From DASVHS01 sp036001325 (GTDB lineage Bacteria; Acidobacteriota; Thermoanaerobaculia; Gp7-AA8), in assembly GCA_036001325.1 (NCBI GenBank), contig DASYUK010000462.1:1-5085 (forward strand): a stretch of DNA of 5,085 bases, written 5' to 3'. Positions 1 through 5,085 of this stretch are shown here, piece by piece; position 1 is the stretch's first letter; each line of letters starts with the position of its first letter. The notes beneath the pieces were generated by a model. That model did not search any database, was not told the DNA's origin, and saw only the letters and a list, made by a program, of their open reading frames with translations. Both the position numbers and the translations under genes were made by a program.

Positions 1-90
1 TCACAAAGGATCGACAAAGCGTCCTACGACTTGAGTCAGGGATCGACGCTATCGCGTTGATGTACGCTATCGGAGCAAATAGCAGAAAGA

Positions 91-136
91 GTGTTACCCA
101 TGTTCCCGGTCTAAAGTGTCACCCATCTTCCCGGTC
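91..136. repeat. Two tandem 21-bp direct repeats, likely transposase-binding end of an insertion sequence
   Basis: Copy A is 91-111 and copy B is 116-136, separated by the 4-nt spacer taaa, giving a 25-bp period. The copies match at 19 of 21 positions and differ only at their 5th and 12th bases. The shared core is acccat followed, after one variable base, by ttcccggtc. Tandem subterminal repeats of this kind, starting with TGT, are typical of insertion-sequence ends where the transposase binds. If TGT at 92 is the element tip, the element would run rightward, but no transposase follows. If the element lies to the left, its gene is outside the window. The repeats are directly visible; the insertion-sequence reading is inference. 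Confidence 0.6.
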
Positions 137-283
137 GTTCGGCCTCGCTATCCGCTTCTTGTTCATCGACTCGCAAATTTGCTCCACGCTTCTTTCAGGC
201 CGGCCTCACGACCCGTCGCCCTTGCGCTTCGCTACCTCTTCACCTCCATCAGGTTGAGTAGAAGACTTTCACTTCCGAGCTGT

Positions 284-295
284 CGAGCATGCTCG
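284..295. repeat. 12-bp perfect palindrome
   Basis: The sequence cgagcatgctcg is its own reverse complement. An alternative stem also exists: ccgagc at 275-280 can pair with gctcgg at 291-296. It lies downstream of the stop codon of the minus-strand membrane-protein gene and may be part of the adjoining mobile-element remnant or a protein-binding site. Nothing in the sequence decides between these. Confidence 0.45.
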
Positions 296-305
296 GCACA
301 CCCCG

Positions 306-335
306 CAGTCGCCGGCCGGTCGCGGCCGGCGACTG
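306..335. repeat. Strong GC-rich hairpin (13-bp stem, 4-nt loop) after the membrane-protein gene
   Basis: Positions 306-318 pair perfectly with 323-335, leaving the loop gtcg. It begins 23 nt downstream of the TGA of the minus-strand gene ending at 359, so it could help end that transcript. Neither side has the T-run of a classical intrinsic terminator (on the minus strand cggggtgtg follows). It shares the 9-mer agtcgccgg and the 6-mer cgactg with the palindromic unit at 364-391, which suggests it belongs to a dispersed REP-like repeat family and was not built only as a terminator. Confidence 0.6.
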
Positions 336-358
336 AAATCTACCTCGCGAACCGGCAC

Positions 359-790
359 TCATAAGTCGCCGGGCGAGACGCCCGCCGACTGCGGCCGAGA
401 CGGCCGGCTCTCCTCCTCCTCGGCTACGTGGAGGTGATGGAGTACCCGGTGCAACCACGGCGCCAGGATGACACCCATGATGGCGATGAACACGAGACCG
501 CTGAAGAGCGCGTAGAACGCCGCAAAGATTTTTGCGCTTGTCGTCGGCAGAGGATCGACCGGTCCCATGCCCCCGAGGATCATCGATGCGTTGAGGAATG
601 CGTCGATCCACGGGAGCCGCGCCGCGGTGTGATAGCCGAACGTGCCGATTCCATCGGCCACGATGATGGTTCCTGCGGCGAGTAGGATGTTGACCACCGC
701 GCGCCGCAGAAACATCGGCCATGGCAGCACCGGCTGCAGGCGATGCTCGTATGCCCACCTACTTTGTGGCGGTTCGCTTCTTCTTGCCAC
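359..790 (-). CDS. Small two-helix membrane protein resembling an ion-channel pore, with atypical filter
   Basis: This 143-residue protein has a hydrophobic helix at about residues 27-50, a re-entrant or pore-helix-like stretch at about 60-73 ending in GGMGPVD (73-79), and a second hydrophobic helix at about 85-112 that begins TTSAKIFAAFYALFSG. This helix, pore loop, helix order and the 'TT.AKIFA..YALFSG' start of helix 2 resemble the pore module of 2-TM potassium channels. The canonical TVGYG filter is absent, replaced by GGMGP, so ion selectivity or even conduction is unproven. A basic/His-rich motif HRVLHHLH (114-121) and an acidic cluster follow. Residues 128-143 are encoded almost entirely by palindromic repeats and are probably not functional. 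The GTG start at 790 is chosen because ggaagag lies 8 nt upstream and because residues 12-25 look like a native N-terminus; ATG at 715 (residue 26) is the alternative. The first 32 nt overlap the upstream ribbon-helix-helix-like gene, suggesting translational coupling. Confidence 0.72.
   Translation of the reverse strand: MARRSEPPQSRWAYEHRLQPVLPWPMFLRRAVVNILLAAGTIIVADGIGTFGYHTAARLPWIDAFLNASMILGGMGPVDPLPTTSAKIFAAFYALFSGLVFIAIMGVILAPWLHRVLHHLHVAEEEESRPSRPQSAGVSPGDL
364..408. repeat. Two tandem REP-like palindromes forming the 3' end of the membrane-protein gene
   Basis: Unit 1 (364-390) is an 11-bp stem with one C-C mismatch: agtcg pairs with cgact, then cgggcg with cgcccg, around an aga loop. 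Unit 2 (392-406) is a 6-bp stem, cggccg/cggccg, again around an aga loop. Unit 1 shares agtcgccgg and cgactg with the hairpin at 306-335, so at least three related palindromes flank the stop codon. GC palindromes with aga/tct loops are a style of dispersed repeat seen in large bacterial genomes; family membership is inferred here, not searched. They encode the low-complexity tail SRPSRPQSAGVSPGDL on the minus strand. Confidence 0.6.
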
Positions 791-965
791 TCTTGACGCT
801 CTTCCGCAGGTTATCCAGGTTGATCGCTTCGGTGATGAGCGCGCGCACGGCGGCGGATGGTCCGGCCTTGTCCGTCTTCAGCCACTCGATCTGCTCCGGT
901 GAGAGCCACACGTTCAGCTTCTGCGTCTTCCGACGGGCCTTTTCGGGTGTCATCTTCGTCGCCAT
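759..965 (-). CDS. Small ribbon-helix-helix-like protein, possible DNA-binding regulator
   Basis: The 68-residue product has the layout of a ribbon-helix-helix protein: a basic N-terminus, a short strand KLNVWL (16-21), a helix SPEQIEWLK (22-30), a Gly-Pro turn (35-36), and a second helix SAAVRALITEAI (37-48). A lysine-rich tail KSGKKKRTATK follows. Proteins of this fold usually dimerise and bind operator DNA through the strand, so this could be a repressor of its own promoter or of the divergent GH57-malQ operon; that role is inference. ATG at 965 is used; ATG at 953 (residue 5) is possible and neither has a clear Shine-Dalgarno. The 3' end overlaps the membrane-protein gene by 32 nt, and the two are probably co-transcribed. 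Short length and absence of a decisive motif limit certainty. Confidence 0.65.
   Translation of the reverse strand: MATKMTPEKARRKTQKLNVWLSPEQIEWLKTDKAGPSAAVRALITEAINLDNLRKSVKSGKKKRTATK
799..805 (-). promoter_or_regulatory. Shine-Dalgarno supporting the GTG start at 790
   Basis: On the minus strand ggaagag lies 8 nt before the GTG at 790. It sits inside the ribbon-helix-helix-like coding sequence, as expected for coupled translation of overlapping genes. It is the main reason for preferring the GTG over the internal ATG at 715, which has no such sequence. Confidence 0.5.
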
Positions 966-995
966 CGAAGTGCCAATGTATCATCCGCGCTCTCA
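966..995. promoter_or_regulatory. Compact divergent promoter region between the minus-strand pair and the GH57-malQ operon
   Basis: Only 30 bp separate the two divergent start codons (965 minus, 996 plus). A plus-strand -10-like hexamer TATCAT is at 979-984, 11 nt before the GH57 ATG. A minus-strand hexamer TACATT is at 980-975, 9 nt before the other ATG. The two overlap by two bases, so polymerases at the two promoters would compete. No good -35 match was found for either, and neither start has a Shine-Dalgarno, so transcripts would be leaderless or nearly so. The hexamers are weak matches, and transcription could instead begin inside the opposing gene. Confidence 0.35.
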
Positions 996-3368
996 ATGGA
1001 TCGTTTCATTTGTATCCACGGACATTTCTATCAACCGCCGCGGGAGAATCCCTGGCTGGAAGCGGTGGAGACTCAGGATTCCGCGCATCCGTACCACGAC
1101 TGGAACGAGCGCATCACGGTCGAGTGCTACGAATCGAATGCCACGGCGCGCATCCTCGACGACCACGATCTCATCGTCCGCATCGTCAACAACTACACGA
1201 CGATCAGCTTCAACTTCGGTCCGACGCTTCTCTCCTGGCTGGAAGAGCGCGCGCCGCGCACGTACCAGTCGATCATCGAAGCCGATCGGACGAGCCGCGA
1301 GCTTTACTCGGGGCACGGCTGCGCCATCGCCCAGGCGTACAACCACATCATCCTGCCGCTGGCGAACGAGCGCGACAAACGGACGCAGGTGCGCTGGGGC
1401 ACCCGCGATTTCGAGCGCCGCTTCGGCCGGAAACCGGAAGGGATGTGGTTGCCCGAAACTGCCGTCGACATCGCCTCGCTCGAAGCGCTCGCGGCGGAAG
1501 GCATCCTCTTCACGATTCTCGAGCCGCATCAGGCCGTCGCGAACGGCGTGCTCGATCCGACGACTCCGTATCGGTGCTCGCTTCCCTCCGGGCGATCGAT
1601 GGCGATCTTCTTCTACGACGGGCCGATCTCGCGCGCAGTTGCATTCGAGAAACTTCTGGCGCGCGGCGAGAACTTCGCTCATCGTCTGGTCAGCGCGTTC
1701 TCCGATGTTCGGAAGCGTCCGCAACTCGTGAATATCGCTACCGACGGCGAGACATACGGTCATCATCATCGCTACGGCGACATGGCTCTCGCCTACGCGC
1801 TGCATTACATCGACGACAAGGAGCTCGCACGCATCACGAATTACGGAGAGTTCCTGGCCACTCATCCACCGACGAGCGAAGTGGAGATCGTCGAAAACAC
1901 GTCGTGGAGCTGCTCGCACGGCGTGGAGCGCTGGCGGAGCGACTGCGGCTGCAGCACCGGCGTCGGCACGGGATGGAACCAGCGTTGGCGAAAGCCGTTG
2001 CGCGACGCGCTCGACTGGCTGCGCGACAAGGTCGCGACGATTTTCGAGAGTGAAGGTTCGAAACTCCTGCGCGATCCGTGGGCCGCGCGCGACGACTATA
2101 TCGACGTCATCCTCGATCGTTCGCACGAGAGCATTTCGAATTTTCTCGCCAAGCATGCCGCCGGGATCGGCGGCCCCACACAGAGAACTCTCGAACTGCT
2201 CGAAATGCAGCGCAACGCCATGCTCATGTTCACGAGCTGCGGCTGGTTCTTCAACGACATCTCCGGTATCGAGACCGTGCAGGTGCTCAACTACGCGGCT
2301 CGCGTCCTTCAACTCTCCAGACAACCTCTCGAAGCCGACTTCCTCAAGATCCTCGGCGACGCGCGCAGCAACGTCGCCGAGCGCGGCACCGCACGCGAGA
2401 TCTGGGAGCGCGAAGTCATTCCGACGAAGCTCGACCTGGCCCGCGTGGCCGCGCATTACGCCGTGGCATCGCTCTTCGACAACTTCGACGACGACGCCCG
2501 CATCTACTGCTATGAGGTGTCACGTCGCGATTTCGAGATCCAGAAGGCTGGACGCGCTCGACTGGCGGTCGGTGCGATCACCGTCCGCTCGCTCATCACG
2601 CTCGAAGAAGCGCAGTTCGACTTCGCCGTCCTCCACCTCGGCGAGACAGAGCTGACCGGCGGCGTTTCCGCCGCGCGCCCCGCATCGGAGTACGAAGCGG
2701 TCAAACGCGAGCTCGTCGAAGAGGTGCAGCCGGGCGGCATTCCCGGTCTCATTCGCCTGCTCGACACGTTCTTCTCGGAATCGTCGCTGTCGATCCGTTC
2801 GCTCTTTCGCGATGAACAGCGTCGCATCTTCAACCTCCTCTGCAACGCGACGCTGGAAGAAGCGGAATCGGCGTTCCGGCAACTGCACGAGCGCTACGAC
2901 CCGCTCATGCGCTTCCACACGCGCCTCGGCATCCCGGTGCCGAAGGTTTTGCAGACCGCAGCCGAGTTCGACCTCAATGTTCAGTTGCGCAAACTGATCG
3001 AAGACGAGAATCCGCCGCTTGCCGAGATCGAAGCGCGCCTTCGCGAAGCGGCCGACGAGCGCGTCACGCTCGATGAGACGACGCTCATCGCCGTTCAGCA
3101 GGCAGTCGAGCGTGCGGCCAATCGTTTCCGCGACCGGCCGAATGAGCTCGATCGGCTCGAAGCGTACGAGGCGCTGGTCTCGATCGTGCGGTCGGCGCAG
3201 CTTCACGTCAACATGCGCCACGCACAAAACACGTACTACGCGATGAGGAGCACCGTCCGTCCCATGATCGCCGGCGATACCGAGGAGTCGCGTGAGGCGC
3301 GGCAGTGGCTGGAGTTGTTCGATGCGTTGGGAGAGAAACTCTCGATCAGTCCGGAGGCAGCCGCATAG
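996..3368 (+). CDS. Glycoside hydrolase family 57 protein with C-terminal DUF3536-like region
   Basis: The 790-residue protein has no signal peptide, so it is probably cytoplasmic. The N-terminal half carries the GH57 motifs in order: HGHFYQPP (8-15, the family's HQP region), SGHGCAIAQAYNHIILPL (105-122), GMWLPE (149-154) with E154 as the predicted nucleophile, and ATDGETYGHH (248-257) with D250 as the predicted acid/base. A conserved-looking block SWSCSHGVERWRSDCGCS (303-320) with three cysteines (306, 317, 319) follows. The C-terminal part, roughly 500-785, is mostly helical and fits DUF3536, a domain of unknown function known mainly attached to GH57. GH57 includes alpha-amylases, 4-alpha-glucanotransferases and branching enzymes acting on alpha-glucans; which reaction this member performs is not known. 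ATG at 996 is the only start before the first motif; no Shine-Dalgarno precedes it. The stop overlaps the malQ start by one base, so the two are almost certainly co-expressed in glycogen or maltodextrin metabolism. The frame and catalytic residues are intact. Confidence 0.93.
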   Translation: MDRFICIHGHFYQPPRENPWLEAVETQDSAHPYHDWNERITVECYESNATARILDDHDLIVRIVNNYTTISFNFGPTLLSWLEERAPRTYQSIIEADRTSRELYSGHGCAIAQAYNHIILPLANERDKRTQVRWGTRDFERRFGRKPEGMWLPETAVDIASLEALAAEGILFTILEPHQAVANGVLDPTTPYRCSLPSGRSMAIFFYDGPISRAVAFEKLLARGENFAHRLVSAFSDVRKRPQLVNIATDGETYGHHHRYGDMALAYALHYIDDKELARITNYGEFLATHPPTSEVEIVENTSWSCSHGVERWRSDCGCSTGVGTGWNQRWRKPLRDALDWLRDKVATIFESEGSKLLRDPWAARDDYIDVILDRSHESISNFLAKHAAGIGGPTQRTLELLEMQRNAMLMFTSCGWFFNDISGIETVQVLNYAARVLQLSRQPLEADFLKILGDARSNVAERGTAREIWEREVIPTKLDLARVAAHYAVASLFDNFDDDARIYCYEVSRRDFEIQKAGRARLAVGAITVRSLITLEEAQFDFAVLHLGETELTGGVSAARPASEYEAVKRELVEEVQPGGIPGLIRLLDTFFSESSLSIRSLFRDEQRRIFNLLCNATLEEAESAFRQLHERYDPLMRFHTRLGIPVPKVLQTAAEFDLNVQLRKLIEDENPPLAEIEARLREAADERVTLDETTLIAVQQAVERAANRFRDRPNELDRLEAYEALVSIVRSAQLHVNMRHAQNTYYAMRSTVRPMIAGDTEESREARQWLELFDALGEKLSISPEAAA
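3353..3357 (+). promoter_or_regulatory. Shine-Dalgarno fixing the malQ GTG start
   Basis: ggagg lies 10 nt before the GTG at 3368, inside the last codons of the GH57 gene. The stop TAG and start GTG share one base (tagtg). Together these select GTG 3368 over the in-frame ATG at 3305, which would overlap the upstream gene by 64 nt and add 21 residues not expected in this family. Confidence 0.7.
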
Positions 3369-4867
3369 TGCCGCGAACATCGGACCAGATCGCGCGGGAC
3401 CCTCGGCGCGTTGCCGGCGTGTTGCTCCATCCGACCTCGCTGCCGGGCCACTACGGCATCGGCGATCTCGGCGACGAGTTGATCGCCTTTCTCGATTGGG
3501 CCGCGAGCGCGGGAATGCATCTGTGGCAGGTCCTGCCGCTCAATCCACCGGGCTACGGAAACTCACCGTACAACTGCGTCTCGTCCGTCGCCGGCAATCC
3601 ACTCCTCATCTCACCGCATCGTTTATTACAAGATCAACTTCTCACGGCCGAAGAGATCGGTGAGGCACCGGAGTTTCCGGCCGAGCGCGTCGACTTCGAC
3701 CGCATCGTGCCGTGGAAAGCGAAGCTCCTGCGTCAGGGGTGGAGTCGATTCGATGTCAAGACTGAAGCGTTCGGACGTTTTGTCGCGGACGAGCGCGATT
3801 GGCTCGACGATTTCGCGGCCTACATGGCCATCAAGACGCGTGAAGGCGGCGCGCCGTGGTGGACGTGGGAACGTCCGATTGCTCGTCACGAGAATGGCGC
3901 GATGCGCAAGGTTCAGCGCGAGCTTCGCGATGAAATCCTGTTCCACAAGTTCGTTCAATATCTTTTCTTCAAACAGTGGGGAGCGGTGCGTGAAGCCGCG
4001 CGCTCGCGCGATATCCGCATCATGGGCGACGTGCCGATCTATGTTGCGCACGACAGCGCCGATATCTGGGCCAATCGCAATCTGTTTCAGATCGACGATC
4101 GCGGCGAGCCGATCGTCATCGCCGGTGTGCCACCCGACTACTTCAGCTCCACGGGACAGCGGTGGGGAAATCCGCTCTACCGATGGGACGCGATGCGGGA
4201 CGAGAAATATCGATGGTGGATCACGCGCATCCGCACGAATCTCGAGCTCGCCGACGTCGTCCGGCTCGATCACTTCCGCGGCTTCTCTGCCTACTGGGAA
4301 GTGCCGGCGCATGAGCCGACGGCGATTCACGGACGATGGATGCCCGGCCCCGGCGCCGAGCTGTTCGAAGCGATCCGCGCCGCGCTCGGCGATCTGCCGC
4401 TCGTCGCCGAAGACCTCGGATTCATCACGCCGGAGGTGCATGCGCTGCGCGACTCGCTCGGTTTCGCGGGGATGAAAATCCTGCAGTTCGGGTTCAGCGC
4501 GCCCGACAGTCCTCACCTGCCGCATCGCTTTCGCGCCCACACGGTCGTCTACACCGGAACGCACGACAACGACACCGCGGTTGGATGGTTCGAGCATGCT
4601 TCAGAAGCTGAACGCGACCTGGCGCGCATGTATCTCGGCGAGGACTGCACCGACGTCGCGTGGGCGTTGATCCGCGCCGCGTACACGTCCGTCGCCGAAA
4701 CCGCGATCGTGCCGGTGCAGGACATCCTCGGCCTCGGCAGCGATGCGCGCATGAATCGCCCCGGCGCGGGAGTCGACAACTGGAGCTGGCGGTTGAGCGC
4801 CGGATCGCTCACGCCTGCACACGCCGTCAAATTGCGGCGATTGGCCGAGATCACGGGACGGGCCTGA
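3368..4867 (+). CDS. malQ: 4-alpha-glucanotransferase (amylomaltase, GH77)
   Basis: The product is a cytoplasmic enzyme that transfers alpha-1,4-glucan segments between maltodextrins, releasing glucose and making longer chains that phosphorylase can use. The 499-residue length matches the compact bacterial amylomaltases of about 500 residues. Visible landmarks: the N-terminal RRVAGVLLHPTSLPGHYGIGDLG (13-35, residues 13-20 leading into HPTSLP at 21-26), WQVLPLNPPGYGNSPY (53-68), GDVPIYVAHDSADIW (220-234), and the 250s loop AGVPPDYFSSTGQRWGNPLY (252-271). The predicted nucleophile is D301 in RLDHFRG, the acid/base E348 in AEDLG and the transition-state Asp D400 in GTHDND. The C-terminal block includes PVQDILGLGSDARMNRPG (449-466). 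All are intact. It is translated from GTG, coupled to the GH57-DUF3536 gene, and is the last gene of this operon as judged by the large repeat that follows. Confidence 0.97.
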   Translation: MPRTSDQIARDPRRVAGVLLHPTSLPGHYGIGDLGDELIAFLDWAASAGMHLWQVLPLNPPGYGNSPYNCVSSVAGNPLLISPHRLLQDQLLTAEEIGEAPEFPAERVDFDRIVPWKAKLLRQGWSRFDVKTEAFGRFVADERDWLDDFAAYMAIKTREGGAPWWTWERPIARHENGAMRKVQRELRDEILFHKFVQYLFFKQWGAVREAARSRDIRIMGDVPIYVAHDSADIWANRNLFQIDDRGEPIVIAGVPPDYFSSTGQRWGNPLYRWDAMRDEKYRWWITRIRTNLELADVVRLDHFRGFSAYWEVPAHEPTAIHGRWMPGPGAELFEAIRAALGDLPLVAEDLGFITPEVHALRDSLGFAGMKILQFGFSAPDSPHLPHRFRAHTVVYTGTHDNDTAVGWFEHASEAERDLARMYLGEDCTDVAWALIRAAYTSVAETAIVPVQDILGLGSDARMNRPGAGVDNWSWRLSAGSLTPAHAVKLRRLAEITGRA

Positions 4868-4870
4868 GTT

Positions 4871-4983
4871 CCTTCTCCCGCCGGGAGAAGGTGCCGCGAA
4901 GCGGCGGATGAGGGGCGCGATTCTCGCCAGGAACCTCGCCCCTCACCCGGCGCTTCGCGCCGCTCTCTCCCGGAGGGAGAGGG
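4871..4983. repeat. 113-bp symmetric palindromic repeat made of two inverted 47-bp units
   Basis: The left unit (4871-4917) and the reverse complement of the right unit (4937-4983) match at 39 of 47 positions, around a 19-bp centre. Each unit folds into two small hairpins: ccttctcccg/cgggagaagg with gccgc-gaa-gcggc on the left, and cggcgc-ttc-gcgccg with ctctccc-gga-gggagag on the right. The arms next to the centre, tgaggggcg/cgcccctca, can also pair over a distance. It starts 3 nt after the malQ stop and ends 3 nt before the -10-like hexamer of the next gene. It looks like a dispersed intergenic palindromic repeat and may also end the operon transcript, though no T-run follows. Confidence 0.75.
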
Positions 4984-4986
4984 CTT

Positions 4987-4992
4987 TAGAAT
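4987..4992 (+). promoter_or_regulatory. -10-like hexamer 6 nt before a GTG start, probable leaderless promoter
   Basis: TAGAAT matches the TATAAT consensus at 5 of 6 positions. Only gcctca lies between it and the GTG at 4999, so transcription would begin at or next to the start codon. No convincing -35 is present; that position falls inside the palindromic repeat. No Shine-Dalgarno is correctly spaced for this start (the nearest purine run ends 15 nt upstream), which also fits a leaderless transcript. Confidence 0.4.
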
Positions 4993-4998
4993 GCCTCA

Positions 4999-5085
4999 GT
5001 GTCGCGCGTCCGGTTCATCGTCGTCTTTCTCCTCCTCCTCGCGATCTTCGAGTTCGCGCTGCTGATCGACGTCGTCGATCGCGAC
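4999..5085 (+). CDS. N-terminal fragment of a membrane protein, possibly exosortase-like (partial, runs off window)
   Basis: From GTG 4999 the frame is open for 29 codons to the window edge. It reads a short basic start MSRVRF, a hydrophobic helix at about residues 6-23 (FIVVFLLLLAIFEFALLI) and then DVVDRD. This is a positive-inside N-terminal transmembrane segment. The pattern of a short basic lead, a Leu-rich helix and then an acidic turn resembles the start of exosortase/archaeosortase-type proteins. That family idea rests on general resemblance only, since the catalytic Cys, Arg and His would lie beyond the window. An alternative ATG at 4991 in another frame stops at 5063-5065 and encodes a Ser-rich peptide, so it is not favoured. 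The gene is separated from malQ by the palindromic repeat and probably has its own promoter. Confidence 0.55.
   Translation, partial: MSRVRFIVVFLLLLAIFEFALLIDVVDRD

Larger units (their letters stand above)
1..358. other. Gene-free stretch with insertion-sequence-like and palindromic repeats
   Basis: No open frame here looks like a protein. The longest candidates (57-257 and 116-364, plus strand) are rich in Ser, Arg and Pro and show no domain pattern. The stretch holds short direct repeats (an 8-mer ggatcgac at 8-15 and 40-47; a 9-mer acgctatcg at 46-54 and 64-72), two tandem 21-bp repeats at 91-136, a 12-bp palindrome at 284-295 and a long hairpin at 306-335. The tandem repeats resemble the end of an insertion sequence, so part of this region is probably a solo end or remnant of a mobile element. 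No transposase gene is visible. A transposase beyond the left edge of the window cannot be excluded. Confidence 0.5.

Noticed and set aside
91..136. CRISPR array
   Set aside because: There are only two repeats with a 4-nt spacer; spacers of CRISPR length are absent.
306..335. Classical intrinsic terminator
   Set aside because: The stem is strong but no T-run follows on either strand, so it is listed as a repeat hairpin with only a possible termination role.
57..364. Small plus-strand frames at 57-257 and 116-364
   Set aside because: They cross the tandem repeats and palindromes, have Ser/Pro/Arg-rich composition, and no Shine-Dalgarno or domain.
249..758. 169-codon minus-strand frame overlapping the membrane-protein gene
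   Set aside because: It is a shifted frame with Arg/Gly/Ser-rich low-complexity sequence. The alternate frame (359-790) has two clear hydrophobic helices and a pore-like loop.
721..2053. Long plus-strand frames at 721-1731 and 857-2053
   Set aside because: They are out of frame with the GH57 gene, Arg/Ser-rich, and cross the 68-residue minus-strand gene without recognisable motifs.
993..2456. 487-codon open frame on the minus strand
   Set aside because: It lies antisense to the well-supported GH57 gene, is rich in Arg, Ala, Val and Asp as expected of the complement of a GC-rich gene, and shows no domain motif.
2520..4597. Minus-strand frames at 2520-3380 (286 codons) and 3626-4597 (323 codons)
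   Set aside because: Both are antisense to genes with intact catalytic motifs; their composition reflects the GC-rich opposite strand.
4991..5065. ATG frame encoding a short Ser-rich peptide
   Set aside because: It stops after 24 codons and is low complexity, while the overlapping GTG frame from 4999 gives a convincing transmembrane N-terminus.

Overview
The window is GC-rich and bacterial, with soil or sediment metagenome character. The mix of a GH57-DUF3536 protein coupled to an amylomaltase, palindromic intergenic repeats and a channel-like small membrane protein would suit Acidobacteriota or a neighbouring phylum. No ribosomal or other phylogenetic marker is present, so this assignment is tentative.

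Layout. Positions 1-358 contain no convincing gene. They hold two tandem 21-bp repeats (91-136) that look like one end of an insertion sequence, a 12-bp palindrome (284-295) and a strong 13-bp-stem hairpin (306-335). On the minus strand, two overlapping small genes are read from 965 down to 359: a 68-residue ribbon-helix-helix-like protein, then a 143-residue two-helix membrane protein built like the pore of an ion channel but with a non-canonical filter. The last 16 codons of the membrane protein lie almost entirely in repeat palindromes. A gap of only 30 bp separates this pair from a divergent plus-strand operon.

The plus-strand operon has two genes joined by a one-base stop/start overlap. 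The first encodes a 790-residue GH57-family protein with a C-terminal DUF3536-like region (996-3368). The second is malQ, a complete 499-residue 4-alpha-glucanotransferase (3368-4867). Their pairing points to cytoplasmic turnover or remodelling of glycogen or maltodextrin: MalQ exchanges alpha-1,4-glucan segments, and the GH57 protein presumably acts on the same kind of glucan, although its exact reaction is unknown.

After malQ comes a 113-bp symmetric repeat (4871-4983) made of two inverted 47-bp units. Substitutions at paired positions in these units preserve the local stems. Directly after it, a -10-like hexamer sits 6 nt before a GTG codon that opens a membrane-protein reading frame running off the window (4999-5085). 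Several genes here lack a Shine-Dalgarno sequence and have -10-like hexamers very close to the start codon, which suggests leaderless transcripts. No rRNA, tRNA or CRISPR array was seen.
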